From NCBI RefSeq assembly GCF_000364445.2, contig NZ_CP043538.1, positions 6,281,447-6,345,446 of the forward strand: a DNA stretch of 64,000 bases, in the 5' to 3' direction. The position numbers were made by a program, and so were the translations under genes. Shown here piece by piece: positions 34,248 through 43,941 of the stretch. Numbering within the stretch: position 1 is the stretch's first letter; every line of letters starts with the position of its first letter. Under the pieces are notes generated by a model, which saw only the letters and a list, made by a program, of their open reading frames with translations, did no database searches and was not told the origin of the DNA. This DNA comes from Methylobacterium mesophilicum SR1.6/6 (GTDB taxonomy: Bacteria > Pseudomonadota > Alphaproteobacteria > Rhizobiales > Beijerinckiaceae).

Positions 34248-34376
34248 AAGGCCCCGCCACGAGTTCCTGTCGATCTGCGGGCAGAGACCGCTATCTTGGC
34301 AGGGATGCGGCCGTTACAGAACCCGCGCGGAACGCGCGATCCCGGCGGACGGGATCCGAGCAGGAGGAGTAGGCCG

Positions 34377-35432
34377 ATGGCAATTTCAGCGGCGATCGGG
34401 ACACCCCTCGAGGCCTGCCTGGCGCAGGCCGTGTCGGCCAACCCGGCCCTGAAGGACGCCGCCACGGTGATCGCGGCGGTGGCGCGCTCGGCGGTGGAGA
34501 TCAGCGAGCGGATCGGGCGCGGCGCGCTCAGCGGCGACCTCGCGGCGGCCGGCGAGCACAACAGTGACGGCGACGTCCAGAAGGCGCTCGACGTCATCGC
34601 GCACGAGAGCGTGACCGCCGCCCTGCGCGCCGCCCCCGTCGCCGAAGTCGCCTCCGAGGAGGCCGAGGAGGTGATGCGGCTGAACCCGGATGCGCCGCTC
34701 GCCGTCGCCATCGACCCGCTCGACGGCTCGTCCAACATCGGCGTCAACATGGCGGTGGGCATGATCTTCGGCATCCGGCCGTCGATCAAGGATCCCGCTA
34801 ACCCGCTCGCCTCGTTCACGACGCCCGGCTCGGCACAGATCGCCGCCGGATTCGTGACCTACGGCCCGGCCACCGCGCTGATCCTGACGCTCGGCGACGG
34901 CACGCAATCCTACGTGCTGGACCGCGCGGAGGGGCAGTTCCGCCTGACGAGCCCGGCCATGTCGGTGCCGGCCTCCGCCAAGGAATTCGCCATCAACGCC
35001 TCGAACGCCCGGCACTGGGACGCTCCGGTGAAGGCCTACATCGAGGATTGCCAGCGCGGCACCGAAGGCCCGCGCGACAAGGACTACAACATGCGCTGGC
35101 TCGCCTCCCTGGTGGCCGACATCCAGCGCGTGCTCACCCGTGGCGGCGTGTTCCTGTACCCGGGCGACGCCCGGAAGAACTACGCCCGCGGCCGCCTGCG
35201 GCTGCTCTACGAGGTCGCCCCCGTGGCGATGCTGGTTGAGCAGGCCGGCGGCGCCGCTACCGACGGCCAGACGCGCATCCTCGACCTGGTGGCCACCGGC
35301 ATCCACGAGCGCGCGCCGCTGGTCTGCGGCTCCACCGAGGAGGTGAGCTGCGTCGCCGCCTATTACGGCGGCGGCAAGCCCGATGCCGGCCGCTCGCCGC
35401 TGTTCGGCCAGCGCGGCTTGATGCGCTCGTAG
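34377..35432 (+). CDS. cbbF: Class I fructose-1,6-bisphosphatase
   Basis: A 351-residue enzyme with the metal-binding signature DPLDGSSN at residues 113-120 (D113 and D116), an N-terminal GALSGDLAAAGEHNSDGDVQ, and a C-terminal FLYPGDARKNYARGRLRLLYEVAP that corresponds to the substrate-binding R and Y residues. It hydrolyses fructose-1,6-bisphosphate (and often sedoheptulose-1,7-bisphosphate) to feed regeneration of ribulose phosphates. AGGAGG precedes the ATG at 34377. It is the first gene of cbbF-cbbP-cbbE-cbbY and is divergent from cbbR. Confidence 0.96.
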   Translation: MAISAAIGTPLEACLAQAVSANPALKDAATVIAAVARSAVEISERIGRGALSGDLAAAGEHNSDGDVQKALDVIAHESVTAALRAAPVAEVASEEAEEVMRLNPDAPLAVAIDPLDGSSNIGVNMAVGMIFGIRPSIKDPANPLASFTTPGSAQIAAGFVTYGPATALILTLGDGTQSYVLDRAEGQFRLTSPAMSVPASAKEFAINASNARHWDAPVKAYIEDCQRGTEGPRDKDYNMRWLASLVADIQRVLTRGGVFLYPGDARKNYARGRLRLLYEVAPVAMLVEQAGGAATDGQTRILDLVATGIHERAPLVCGSTEEVSCVAAYYGGGKPDAGRSPLFGQRGLMRS

Positions 35433-35455
35433 CCGCTCGGCGAAGTCGTCAAACC

Positions 35456-36316
35456 ATGTCGGCGCGGCACCCCATCATCTCGGTTACCGGCTCCTCGGGG
35501 GCCGGGACCACCTCGGTGCGCAACACCTTCGAGCAGATCTTCCGCCGGGAGGATGTGCGGGCGGTGTTCATCGAGGGCGACGGCTTCCACGCCTTCGACC
35601 GGGACACGATGCGGGGCATGATGGCGCGGGAGCCGACCCTGTCGCACTTCGCGCCGCGGGCCAATCTCCTGCCGGAGCTGGAGGCGGTGTTCCGCAGCTA
35701 CGCCGAGTCCGGTACCGGCCGTACCCGTCACTATGCCCACGATCAGCACGACGCCCGCCTGTACGGCATCCCGGAGGGCAGTTTCTCGGATTGGGAGGCC
35801 TTCCCGCCGGATTCCGATCTGCTCTTCTACGAGGGCCTGCACGGCTGCGTGGCCGATCAGGACGTCGACATAGCCCGCTACGCCGACCTGAAGATCGGCG
35901 TCGTGCCGGTGATCAACCTCGAATGGATCCAGAAGCTGCACCGGGACCGCTCGTTCCGCGGCTACTCCACGGATGCTGTCACCGACGTGATCCTGCGGCG
36001 CATGCCCGACTACGTGCAGACCATCTGCCCGCAATTCTCGTTCACCGATATCAACTTCCAGCGGGTGCCGACGGTCGACACCTCGAACCCGTTCATCGCC
36101 CGCTGGATACCCACCGCCGACGAATCGATGGTGGTGATCCGCTTCAAGGATCCGAAGGGGATCGACTTCTCGTATCTCGTCTCCATGATCCACGACAGCT
36201 TCATGAGCCGGGCCAATTCCATCGTGATCCCGGGCGGCAAGCTCGACCTCGCCATGCAGCTGATCCTGACGCCGATGATCATGCAGCTCGTCGAGCGCCG
36301 CCGCCGGCTGGCGTAA
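35456..36316 (+). CDS. cbbP: Phosphoribulokinase
   Basis: A 286-residue class I (proteobacterial) PRK. The Walker A GSSGAGTTS lies at residues 12-20, then FIEGDGFHAFDRDTMR with the catalytic/substrate residues, RHYAHDQHDARLY, and LLFYEGLHGC with its Walker B Glu. It converts ribulose-5-phosphate and ATP to ribulose-1,5-bisphosphate. It sits 23 bp after cbbF. No RuBisCO gene is present nearby. In Methylobacterium extorquens PRK supplies RuBP as a signal that tunes methylotrophic metabolism through QscR; that could apply here. Confidence 0.95.
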   Translation: MSARHPIISVTGSSGAGTTSVRNTFEQIFRREDVRAVFIEGDGFHAFDRDTMRGMMAREPTLSHFAPRANLLPELEAVFRSYAESGTGRTRHYAHDQHDARLYGIPEGSFSDWEAFPPDSDLLFYEGLHGCVADQDVDIARYADLKIGVVPVINLEWIQKLHRDRSFRGYSTDAVTDVILRRMPDYVQTICPQFSFTDINFQRVPTVDTSNPFIARWIPTADESMVVIRFKDPKGIDFSYLVSMIHDSFMSRANSIVIPGGKLDLAMQLILTPMIMQLVERRRRLA

Positions 36317-36364
36317 GGGAGAAGACGCACCGTCGCGCCATCCGAAACGTTGATCCCAATCAGA

Positions 36365-36476
36365 CCCTCATCCTGAGGTGCCGGAGCGCAGCGGAGGCCT
36401 CGAAGGAGCCCTCCGGCCAGCCTGCGAGCCCTGGAGGCCTCCTTCGAGGCTGCCCCGCGGCACCTCAGGATGAGGG
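36365..36476. repeat. Dispersed palindromic repeat, copy 1
   Basis: 17-base perfect arms CCCTCATCCTGAGGTGC and GCACCTCAGGATGAGGG lie at either end of a 112-bp element between cbbP and cbbE. The same arms recur at 44111-44226. Such elements are common in alphaproteobacterial intergenic regions. It could form a hairpin affecting expression downstream of cbbP. Confidence 0.85.
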
Positions 36477-36537
36477 CCAGAGTTGCACCGGCCCCGGCCG
36501 ACCGTGATCAGAGCCCGCTGCTGCTGAAAGACCTGTG

Positions 36538-37224
36538 ATGCTTCCTCCCGTCATCGCCCCGTCCATCCTGTCCGCCGACTTCTCGAAGCTCGCCGAGGAA
36601 ACGCGCGCCGTGGACGCGGCGGGCGCCGACTGGATCCACCTCGACGTGATGGACGGCCACTTCGTGCCCAACATCACCTTCGGGCCGCCAGTGGTGAAGG
36701 CCCTGCGCCCGCACACGGAAAAGTTCTTCGACGTGCACCTGATGATCGCCCCGGCCGATCCGTACCTCGCGGCCTTCGCCCAGGCCGGTGCCGACGGGAT
36801 CACGGTCCATGCCGAGGCCGGGCCGCACATCCACCGCTCGCTCCAGACGATCCGCGACCTCGGCAAGCGCGCCGGCGTGGCGATCAATCCGGGCACGCCG
36901 GCCGCCATGGTCGAGCCGGTGCTCGACCTCGTCGACCTCGTGCTGGTGATGACGGTCAATCCCGGCTTCGGCGGGCAGAGCTTCATCAAGGGCGCCATGG
37001 AGTCGGTGGCCCGGGTGCGGGCCATGGTGGCCGGCCGGGACATTCGCATCCAGGTCGACGGCGGTATCGACCCCGAGACCGTCAAGGCCGCGAGCCGGGC
37101 GGGCGCCGATACCTTCGTGGCCGGCAACGCCGTCTTCAGCAGCGGCCCGGACGGCTACGCCGCGCGCATCGCGGCGATCCGGGACGGCGCGGAGGGCGCC
37201 TCCGGTCGCGACCTGTCGTGCTGA
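36538..37224 (+). CDS. cbbE: Ribulose-phosphate 3-epimerase
   Basis: A 228-residue TIM-barrel enzyme. Conserved stretches are [33 protein letters not shown] (metal-binding His and Asp), DVHLMI and [13 protein letters not shown], with [11 protein letters not shown] near the end. It interconverts ribulose-5-phosphate and xylulose-5-phosphate. The ATG at 36538 is preferred over an adjacent GTG at 36535. Overlaps cbbY by 7 bp. Also known as rpe; its place after PRK supports the cbb name. Confidence 0.95.
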   Translation: MLPPVIAPSILSADFSKLAEETRAVDAAGADWIHLDVMDGHFVPNITFGPPVVKALRPHTEKFFDVHLMIAPADPYLAAFAQAGADGITVHAEAGPHIHRSLQTIRDLGKRAGVAINPGTPAAMVEPVLDLVDLVLVMTVNPGFGGQSFIKGAMESVARVRAMVAGRDIRIQVDGGIDPETVKAASRAGADTFVAGNAVFSSGPDGYAARIAAIRDGAEGASGRDLSC

Positions 37225-37967
37225 GGGCCCTGATCTTCGACGTCGACGGCACCCTCGCCGAGACCGAGGACCTACACCGGCAGGCGTTCAACCGTGCCTT
37301 CGCGGAGGTCGGCCTGCCGTGGCACTGGGACCCGGCGCTCTACGCCGACCTGCTCACCGTCATGGGCGGCAAGGAGCGGCTCGCCCACTACATCGACACG
37401 CGGCACGCGGCGGAGGCCGCGGCGTTCCATGCTCTGGCGCCGGAGATCCACACCCGCAAGACCGCAGCCTACGGCGACCTCGTAAAGGAGACCCGGCTGC
37501 CGCTGCGGCCCGGCATCGCGCGGCTGATCGCCGAGGCGCGGGAGGCGGGAATCCTCCTGGCCGTGGCCACCACCACCAGCCGGCCGAACGTCGATCAGCT
37601 CCTGGCGGTGAATTTCCCGCCGGGCGCCACCCCGTTCGACGTGATCGCGGCCGGCGACGAGGCGGAACGCAAGAAGCCCGCGCCGGACGTGTTTCTCCTG
37701 GCGCTCGCCGGCCTGAACGTCGCCCCCGGGGAGGCCGTGGCCGTCGAGGATTCCGCTGCCGGCATCGACTCGGCCCGCGCCGCCGGCCTGCCGGTCCTGG
37801 CGACCCGCAGCCGCTACACCGACAGCCACCAGCTCGACGGCGCTTTCTCGGCGGTCTCGGATCTCGGCGAACCGGGGCAACCGCATCGGCATATCGCCGG
37901 GCTGGAATGGCCGGGCGGGGTGGTGACGGTGGCCGCCTTGCAGGATTGGCACGCGGGACGTCGCTGA
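37218..37967 (+). CDS. cbbY: HAD phosphatase CbbY (xylulose-1,5-bisphosphatase type)
   Basis: A 249-residue HAD hydrolase. The nucleophile motif is DVDGT (D8 nucleophile, D10 acid/base). Cap-domain residues follow, with motif II in [10 protein letters not shown], a motif III lysine in [14 protein letters not shown], and motif [17 protein letters not shown]. CbbY proteins remove inhibitory xylulose-1,5-bisphosphate formed by RuBisCO, or dephosphorylate related sugars. The GTG at 37218 overlaps cbbE by 7 bp. It closes the cbb operon. Confidence 0.9.
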   Translation: MLRALIFDVDGTLAETEDLHRQAFNRAFAEVGLPWHWDPALYADLLTVMGGKERLAHYIDTRHAAEAAAFHALAPEIHTRKTAAYGDLVKETRLPLRPGIARLIAEAREAGILLAVATTTSRPNVDQLLAVNFPPGATPFDVIAAGDEAERKKPAPDVFLLALAGLNVAPGEAVAVEDSAAGIDSARAAGLPVLATRSRYTDSHQLDGAFSAVSDLGEPGQPHRHIAGLEWPGGVVTVAALQDWHAGRR

Positions 37968-38460
37968 CGCTCCGCCCATGCGCGGGTTCTTTCAGGCGAT
38001 CCGGATCGGGTGCTTGGCAGTCCGGTCGCTGCCGCAGCCCTTACGGCGTCTCGTTCAGCTTGCCGACCCGGGGCTCGCCCGTTCTCCCGGTCCTGGGATC
38101 CCGCAGCACGACGCGGCAGGTGGGACATCGTCCCGCTCGGCGAGGCCCTGCTTTCGAAGCACCCCTCGATACGGGGCGTTGAAACGCACAGGCCGTTCGA
38201 TTTCGCGGTCGGAGGTTTCCTGGCCGGCCGGAGCCGCATATCCGATTCCGCGCGGTCGGCGAGGTTGTCCGACCGATCTACCCGGCGATGAAGTTGGGCT
38301 GACCTTCCACGCCGTCAGCTTTCAAGGTATCGCCAGCCGGCCGGCTAGGCCAAAGGCTGATGTCGATCGGTTATTGGTCTTTGCGGATCCTTGTTGCAAT
38401 CTGGGACGGGTGAACTGCATTAAGGTGGGATCTGAACCGCATCGGCTGAAGGGGCTGAGG
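37968..38460. other. Intergenic region, no gene recognised
   Basis: About 490 bp between cbbY and a binding-protein gene. The reading frame that continues into the binding protein is open here but its translation resembles nothing known. Only a less GC-rich promoter-like stretch near 38360-38430 and the AAGGGG Shine-Dalgarno before 38461 are noticeable. Confidence 0.5.
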
Positions 38461-39447
38461 ATGAGGCGGCGCGCGCTCCTGGGTCTCTTGACCGCGGCCG
38501 CCGCGACATGGCCGCGCCGGTCCTGGGCGGGAGCCGAACAGCGGCGCATCGGCGTTATACTTGGATTTCCGGAGCAAGATCAGCAGACGCTTCTGTGTGT
38601 ACAGGCTTTCACCGAAGGTCTGCAGAAGCTCGGTCTTGAGGACGGTCACGCCATCCGGATCGATTACCGGTGGCCCGGGATCGACGCGGACCGGGCACGC
38701 ACCTTCGTTCGCGAGTTGATCGCCCTCAAGCCGGACGTCATCGTGGCGGGGACCAATCAGGTCGTCACGATCGCGATGCAGGAGACCCGATCGATTCCGA
38801 TCGTGTTCGTCTTCATCGGGGATCCGGTCGGGAGCCGCTATGCCGCCTCCATCAATCGACCCGGACGCAACCTCACCGGCTTCGCGAATTTCGAGCAGCC
38901 GATGGGCAGCAAGTGGCTTGAGGTGCTCAAGGCGGTGAGCCCTGGCTCACGGCGGGTAGGTTTCATGTACCACCCGGCCGCGTCGCCCCATGTCGAGTTC
39001 TGGCACTCCGCGCAGGAGTCGGCGCCCCGTCTGGGCTTCGAGCTGACCGGGATTCCGGTCCGCACCGTACCGGAGATCGAGACCCTGATGACCGGCTTCG
39101 CCGAGGCGGGGAACGGAAATGCCGTCGTGGTTGCACCGCACGCGCTGACCCTGGGCAGCCGAAGCCTCATCACGGGCCTCGCCAGCCGCTACAAGCTCCC
39201 GGGTGTTTACGGAGACGCCTATTTCGCCCGTAGCGGCGGCCTTCTCTCTTACGGCGTCAATGCCCCGAGCCAGCTTCAGCGTGCGGCCACCTACGTGAAC
39301 GCAATCCTGAAAGGCGCTGATCCGGCGGGGCTGCCGGTTCAATTGCCGACGCGGTACGAGATGATCATCAACCTCGTGGCCGCGAAGGCGCTTGAGCTGG
39401 AGGTTCCGCCCGCGCTCCTCGCCAGGGCCGACGAGGTCATCGAGTAG
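38461..39447 (+). CDS. ABC transporter substrate-binding protein (COG2984-type)
   Basis: A 328-residue exported protein. The N-terminal MRRRALLGLLTAAAATWPRR has an Arg-rich n-region, so Tat or Sec export is plausible. The mature part (RRIGVILGFPEQDQQTLLC, then LKPDVIVAGTNQVVTIAMQ and PIVFVFIGDPVGSRYAAS) matches the family of uncharacterised ABC binding proteins. The ligand is unknown. AAGGGG precedes the ATG. The 3' end overlaps the convergent SDR gene by 11 bp. No permease gene is adjacent. Confidence 0.85.
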   Translation: MRRRALLGLLTAAAATWPRRSWAGAEQRRIGVILGFPEQDQQTLLCVQAFTEGLQKLGLEDGHAIRIDYRWPGIDADRARTFVRELIALKPDVIVAGTNQVVTIAMQETRSIPIVFVFIGDPVGSRYAASINRPGRNLTGFANFEQPMGSKWLEVLKAVSPGSRRVGFMYHPAASPHVEFWHSAQESAPRLGFELTGIPVRTVPEIETLMTGFAEAGNGNAVVVAPHALTLGSRSLITGLASRYKLPGVYGDAYFARSGGLLSYGVNAPSQLQRAATYVNAILKGADPAGLPVQLPTRYEMIINLVAAKALELEVPPALLARADEVIE

Positions 39448-40507
39448 CTGCATCCGGACCGATGGCCTCGGACGCGGCACGCCTGCCGCGGCGCCGCCCG
39501 TCGGTCTGCCCGTGCGCCTCGGTGGCGAACAGCATCGTGCCGGCCACCACGCCCAGTGCCGCGGCGAGCCCGAGCTTCAGCCAGCGCGGGTCGGCGGCCG
39601 CCACATGCCCGGTCGCCCGGCCGTCGAAGCGCCCATGCGCCCCGGGATCGGTGTCGACCGGATCGTAGAGATTGTCGGGGCGGTTCTTCTGAGCCTGCAC
39701 GCTGGTCATCTCCCCGCGATAGCCGTGCCGGGCGAGGTAGCCGTCGATCCAGCCCGGGATCAGCATGTTTCCGACGATGGCCTTCCAGGCCGAGGCGCCG
39801 ATCCAGAGTTCCCGCGGTGCGTCGTGCGCCGCGCGGAACACGTGGCGGGCGATGGCCTCGGGCTGGTAGATCGGCGGCACCGGCTCGAGCCTCCGCGGCA
39901 GCCGCGAGCGCGCCCAGTCGAACTGCGGCGTGTTCACGGCCGGCAGCTGCACCATCGTCAGCCGGACCCGGCTGCCGTCGTGGAGCAGCTCGCTGCGCAG
40001 GGAATCGACGAAGCCGCGCACGGCCGCCTTGGCGGCGCAGTAGCTGGCCTGGAGCGGGATCGACCGGTACGCCAGCGCCGAACCGATATGGACGATCGTG
40101 CCCCGGTCCCGGGGGACCATGTGGCGGAGCGCCGCGAGCGTGCCGTGCACCTGCCCGAGATAGGTGACCTCGGTGGCGCGCCGGAACTCGCCCGGGCTCG
40201 TCTCCTGCACCGGCGCGTAGATCGTCACCATCGCGTTGTTGACCCAGACGTCGATGCTGCCGAACCGCTCCGCCAGTTCGTCGGCGGCCTGGGCGACGGC
40301 CTCCGCGTCGGCGACGTCGGCCGCGAAGGCCATGGCCCGGCCGCCGGCCCGCTCCACGTCGCGGATCGTGCCCCGGAGCCCCACCTCGCCCCGCGCGATG
40401 AGCCCGACGTTCCAGCCGTGCCGGGCGAATTCATGCGCCACCGCGCGGCCGACGCCCGCGCTCGCGCCCGCCACCATGACCGTGTTGCGTCCGTTCCGGC
40501 TCGGCAT
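39437..40507 (-). CDS. Short-chain dehydrogenase/reductase with C-terminal membrane segment
   Basis: A 356-residue SDR. The cofactor motif TVMVAGASAGVGRAVAH is near the start, NNAMVTIYAP follows, and the active-site motif is SYCAAK (Y-x3-K). About 100 extra C-terminal residues include a probable membrane segment (LGLAAALGVVAGTMLFA), not usual for SDRs. The length fits the membrane-associated SDR group common in alphaproteobacteria. The ATG at 40507 is the first with a proper Rossmann start. The substrate is unknown. Confidence 0.87.
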   Translation of the reverse strand: MPSRNGRNTVMVAGASAGVGRAVAHEFARHGWNVGLIARGEVGLRGTIRDVERAGGRAMAFAADVADAEAVAQAADELAERFGSIDVWVNNAMVTIYAPVQETSPGEFRRATEVTYLGQVHGTLAALRHMVPRDRGTIVHIGSALAYRSIPLQASYCAAKAAVRGFVDSLRSELLHDGSRVRLTMVQLPAVNTPQFDWARSRLPRRLEPVPPIYQPEAIARHVFRAAHDAPRELWIGASAWKAIVGNMLIPGWIDGYLARHGYRGEMTSVQAQKNRPDNLYDPVDTDPGAHGRFDGRATGHVAAADPRWLKLGLAAALGVVAGTMLFATEAHGQTDGRRRGRRAASEAIGPDAATR

Positions 40508-40701
40508 CGGGCATCCGGTTGAGAGAGAATCCCTGCGGCAACGCCCGGACGCGGCAATCTTTCCGCTGCCGCCGATCACCAACGCCGTGAGCGGGCGCGT
40601 TGCTTCGCCGGAAGGCGGCGGCCTATAACGCGGCGACCTCACAGCCGCGGGGGCGGGGTCCCGGACATCCGCCCTCGCCAACGAACAAAAGTCTCATCGC
40701 C

Positions 40702-41448
40702 ATGGCAGGCCATTCGCAGTTCAAGAACATCATGCACCGGAAGGGCCGGGTGGACGCGGTCCGCTCGAAGGTGTTCGGCAAGCTCGCCCGCGAGATCACG
40801 GTGGCGGCCAAGCTCGGCACGCCCGACCCGGCGATGAACCCGCGCCTGCGCGCCGCGATCCTGGCGGCCCGCGCCGAGAACATGCCCAAGGACAACATCG
40901 AGCGCGCCATCAAGAAGGCCGCCGGTGCCGACGGCGAGAATTTCGAGGACATCCGCTACGAGGGTTACGGTCCGGGCGGAGCCGCGCTGATCGTCGAGGC
41001 GCAGACCGACAATCGCAACCGCACGGCCTCGGACGTGCGCTCGGCCTTCACCAAGTCCGGCGGCAGCCTCGCCGAGACTGGCGCCGTCGCCTTCATGTTC
41101 GACCGGGTCGGGGTGATCGCCTATCCGGCCTCCGTGGCCGATGCCGACACGATGCTGGAGGCCGCCATCGAGGCCGGTGCCGACGACGTCAGCTCCGGCG
41201 AGGACGGCCACGAGGTCATCTGCGCCCAGGATTCCTACGGCGAGGTCGCCAAGGCGCTGGAGGCCCGGTTCGGCGATCCGAGCCGCACCGGCCTGATCTG
41301 GAAGGCGCAGAACACGATCGATGTGGACGACGAGACCGGCGAGAAGCTGATCCGCCTCGTGGAGGTGATCGAGGATCAGGAAGACGTGCAGAACGTCTAC
41401 GTGAACTTCGCCCTGTCGGACGCGCTGGTGGCCAAGCTGCAGGCCTGA
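40702..41448 (+). CDS. yebC: YebC/PmpR family DNA-binding regulatory protein
   Basis: A 248-residue protein with the full family pattern: [19 protein letters not shown] at the start, [31 protein letters not shown] and [12 protein letters not shown]. YebC proteins are linked to transcription control and, more recently, to translation of stalling sequences. Divergent from the SDR gene. The ATG at 40702 gives the usual N-terminus. Confidence 0.95.
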   Translation: MAGHSQFKNIMHRKGRVDAVRSKVFGKLAREITVAAKLGTPDPAMNPRLRAAILAARAENMPKDNIERAIKKAAGADGENFEDIRYEGYGPGGAALIVEAQTDNRNRTASDVRSAFTKSGGSLAETGAVAFMFDRVGVIAYPASVADADTMLEAAIEAGADDVSSGEDGHEVICAQDSYGEVAKALEARFGDPSRTGLIWKAQNTIDVDDETGEKLIRLVEVIEDQEDVQNVYVNFALSDALVAKLQA

Positions 41449-41635
41449 GCGTTCACCGCGTCGGCCAAGACACCGGAGTCCCGACTTGCGACGGCTCCGA
41501 TGTCTGCTGCCCGCCTGCCATCGAGCCCTGACCTTCCGGGGCGCCGAGGGCGAACCCGGACCCGAAGGGGCACGCCGGAGGCGGGCAATCCAGAGCCGCC
41601 AACAGAGCCGGTCCGAGCACGCGTCGAGGTTCTGG

Positions 41636-41665
41636 ATCCCGGGCCCTGCTGCGCAGTCCCGGGAT
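41636..41665. repeat. Short palindromic repeat 3' of yebC
   Basis: ATCCCGGG and CCCGGGAT flank a 14-base centre, followed by GACGGGG. This resembles the short GC-rich REP-type hairpins of Methylobacterium. The surrounding 41449-41718 region holds no gene. Confidence 0.5.
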
Positions 41666-41718
41666 GACGGGGTTCAGGCTCCGAGACGCGACATGGTCGT
41701 GAGAATTGCGACCGGCGC

Positions 41719-42702
41719 TCAGCCGCCCGCCGCCGCGAGCTCCGCGCCGAAGCGCTCCTGCGCGTAGCGCTCCACCGAGAAGGTGTCGTCGGGCAGCTGG
41801 ACCATGAAGCGCTCGGCCACCTCGGTGAGCACGATGTCGGGCCGGACCCGCTCGATATACGGCCAGTCCAGCGAGGTGCTCCAGATGAAGTGCACCTCGC
41901 GGAACGTCTCAGCCAGCAGGATCGTCAGCATGTACGGCATGACGTGCGAGAACGAATCGCCGAACAGCACCAGCCGGCGCGGGTCGGTGGCGCTGGCGTT
42001 GCCGTAGATCACGTGGGCGCCGACATGGAGCGTGTGCAGAAGCCCGGCCTTCTCGCGCGCCTCGACGATCGGGCTGCCGTAGGTCCGCACCGCGTCCCGC
42101 TGCATCAGGACGGTGCGTGAGCGCGCCCGGCGGGGCGGATCGAAGGCGCTGCCCAGATCGCCGTCGTGATCGGTCTCGAAGGACGGTCGTTCCCGCAGGT
42201 CCTGCCGCGGCTCGGCGCCCAGCGCCCGGCAGATCTCCGCGTAGGCCAGGTAGCACCCGTCGGGGGACCAGTGGGTGTCGGTCCGGCAGTAGAGGTCGGC
42301 CGCGTCGCGCTGCGCCCGCATCGGCGCCACCAGATCGATGCAGGTCTCCCGCCAGCGCTGCCGCCGACGCCGAGCGGCGTAGCGGGCGAGGAGTCCGCCG
42401 CGGCCGAGCGGCGGCTCGTTGTGCAGCAGGCGGTAGGCCGGCGAGGCGGCCGGCCGGATCGTGAGCCCGTCGAGCCGGTGATCGTAGATCATCAGCTTCT
42501 CCGGGGCGACGACGTGGCGGTACAGGATGCCCATGGACCTCAGCCGCCGCTCCCGGGTCGCGACGAGGCTGCGCCACTGCCAGATGAGCTCCGTCGTCTC
42601 GTCCGCCCGCTCGTACTGGCCGAGGACGTCGTTCGTCCCGGTCTTCAGGAAGAGCCAGTCGTCCTGTCCGACATGGATGTGCTCGGGGATGCTTGAGGCC
42701 AC
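41719..42702 (-). CDS. SGNH/AlgX-like acyltransferase-related protein
   Basis: A 327-residue protein of the AlgX/AlgJ type. GQDDWLFLKTG near the N-terminus is the opening of this family. CRTDTHWSPDG has the D-x-H motif and LVLFGDSFSHVMPYML has the Gly-Asp-Ser nucleophile, giving a Ser-His-Asp triad. Such proteins transfer acetyl groups to exported polysaccharide. No signal peptide is visible from the GTG start at 42702. The upstream open frame to 42894 lacks homology. No MBOAT partner is adjacent. The function is inferred from the motifs. Confidence 0.78.
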   Translation of the reverse strand: MASSIPEHIHVGQDDWLFLKTGTNDVLGQYERADETTELIWQWRSLVATRERRLRSMGILYRHVVAPEKLMIYDHRLDGLTIRPAASPAYRLLHNEPPLGRGGLLARYAARRRRQRWRETCIDLVAPMRAQRDAADLYCRTDTHWSPDGCYLAYAEICRALGAEPRQDLRERPSFETDHDGDLGSAFDPPRRARSRTVLMQRDAVRTYGSPIVEAREKAGLLHTLHVGAHVIYGNASATDPRRLVLFGDSFSHVMPYMLTILLAETFREVHFIWSTSLDWPYIERVRPDIVLTEVAERFMVQLPDDTFSVERYAQERFGAELAAAGG

Positions 42703-42876
42703 GGTACACTCGCACGATCGGCGGCGCGCCCCTCTGCCGGCCCGGCGGATTCGACAGCAAGGAGCGGGATGCGCGTCAGGCGGCGGGACGACAGGATGAA
42801 GCGACGATCCCTCCCGCCCGCCAGGCCCGTCATGCCTCTCCTCAACGCCCACGCCAAGCCGCATAGTGCCGCCGCC

Positions 42877-43941
42877 ATGAGCTTCGTCCCGCACTCAGAT
42901 CCCGACGACGCCGAGCGCTGGGCCGCCCTCTCCGCCCGCGACGCGCGCGCGGACGGCCGCTTCGTGTACGCGGTCCGCACCACGGGGGTGTATTGCCGGC
43001 CGAGCTGTGCCTCCCGCGCGGCGCGGCCCGAGAACGTCAGCTTTCATGCGACCTGCGCCGAGGCCGAGGCCGCGGGCTTTCGGCCGTGCCGGCGCTGCCG
43101 GCCGGACGAGCCCGGCTTGGCCCAGCGCCGGGCGGAGTCGGTCGCCCGCGCCTGCCGCATGATCGAGGCGGCCGAGACGATGCCGACGCTCGCCGAGCTC
43201 GCCGGCGCCGCCGGCCTGAGCGCCTACCACTTCCACCGGGTGTTCAAGGCCGCCACCGGCGTGACGCCGAAGGCCTACGCCGCCGCCCACCGCGCCGCCG
43301 TCCTGGCCGAACGGCTTCCGGGCGCCGCCTCGGTGACGGAAGCGCTCTACGAGGCCGGCTACGGCGCGGCGAGCCGCTTCTACGCGGGGGGCGCCCCGCG
43401 CCTCGGGATGGCGCCTGCGGCCTACCGGAAGGGCGGTGCCGGCCTTGCCATCCGATTTGGGATCGGCGCCTGCTCCCTGGGGGCGATCCTCGTGGCGGCG
43501 ACCGACCGGGGCGTCTGCGCCATCCTGCTCGGCGACGGGCCGGATATCCTGCTGCGGGACCTTCAGGATCGCTTCCCCGGCGCGGCTCTCGAGGGGGGCG
43601 ACCCGACCTTCGAGCGCTGGATGGCGCAGATCGTCGGCCTCGTGGAGGCGCCCGGTGAGGGGCTCGATCTGCCGCTCGACATTCGCGGCACTGCCTTCCA
43701 GCAGCGGGTCTGGGAGGCATTGCGGAAGATCCCGGTGGGATCGACGGCGAGTTACGCCGAGATCGCCCGCGCGATCGGCCTGCCCGCCGCGACGCGGGCC
43801 GTCGCCCAGGCCTGCGGGGCCAACGCGCTGGCGGTCGCGATCCCTTGTCACCGGGTGGTGCGCTCGGACGGAGCCCTGTCGGGTTACCGCTGGGGTGTCG
43901 CCCGCAAGCGCGCCCTGCTCGACCGCGAGGCGGAGGTCTGA
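42877..43941 (+). CDS. ada: Bifunctional Ada: methylphosphotriester sensor and O6-alkylguanine-DNA alkyltransferase
   Basis: A 354-residue protein, the same length as E. coli Ada. The N-terminal Zn domain has C40 (phosphotriester acceptor, VYCRPSC), C44, C71 and C74. An AraC-type HTH follows (TLAELAGAAGLSAYHFHRVFK). The C-terminal MGMT domain contains the active Cys C324 in IPCHRV. On receiving a methyl group at C40 it activates alkylation-repair genes. The ATG at 42877 best matches the family start; an upstream ATG at 42832 would add 15 residues. Confidence 0.93.
   Translation: MSFVPHSDPDDAERWAALSARDARADGRFVYAVRTTGVYCRPSCASRAARPENVSFHATCAEAEAAGFRPCRRCRPDEPGLAQRRAESVARACRMIEAAETMPTLAELAGAAGLSAYHFHRVFKAATGVTPKAYAAAHRAAVLAERLPGAASVTEALYEAGYGAASRFYAGGAPRLGMAPAAYRKGGAGLAIRFGIGACSLGAILVAATDRGVCAILLGDGPDILLRDLQDRFPGAALEGGDPTFERWMAQIVGLVEAPGEGLDLPLDIRGTAFQQRVWEALRKIPVGSTASYAEIARAIGLPAATRAVAQACGANALAVAIPCHRVVRSDGALSGYRWGVARKRALLDREAEV

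Noticed and set aside
33239..34819. Extension of the ferredoxin reductase frame through cbbR and into cbbF
   Set aside because: It overlaps two well-supported genes and has no homology before the GTG at 33238.
37978..38460. Open frame joined to the ABC binding protein
   Set aside because: No similarity, no signal peptide, and the ATG at 38461 with AAGGGG and a clean signal sequence is a better start.
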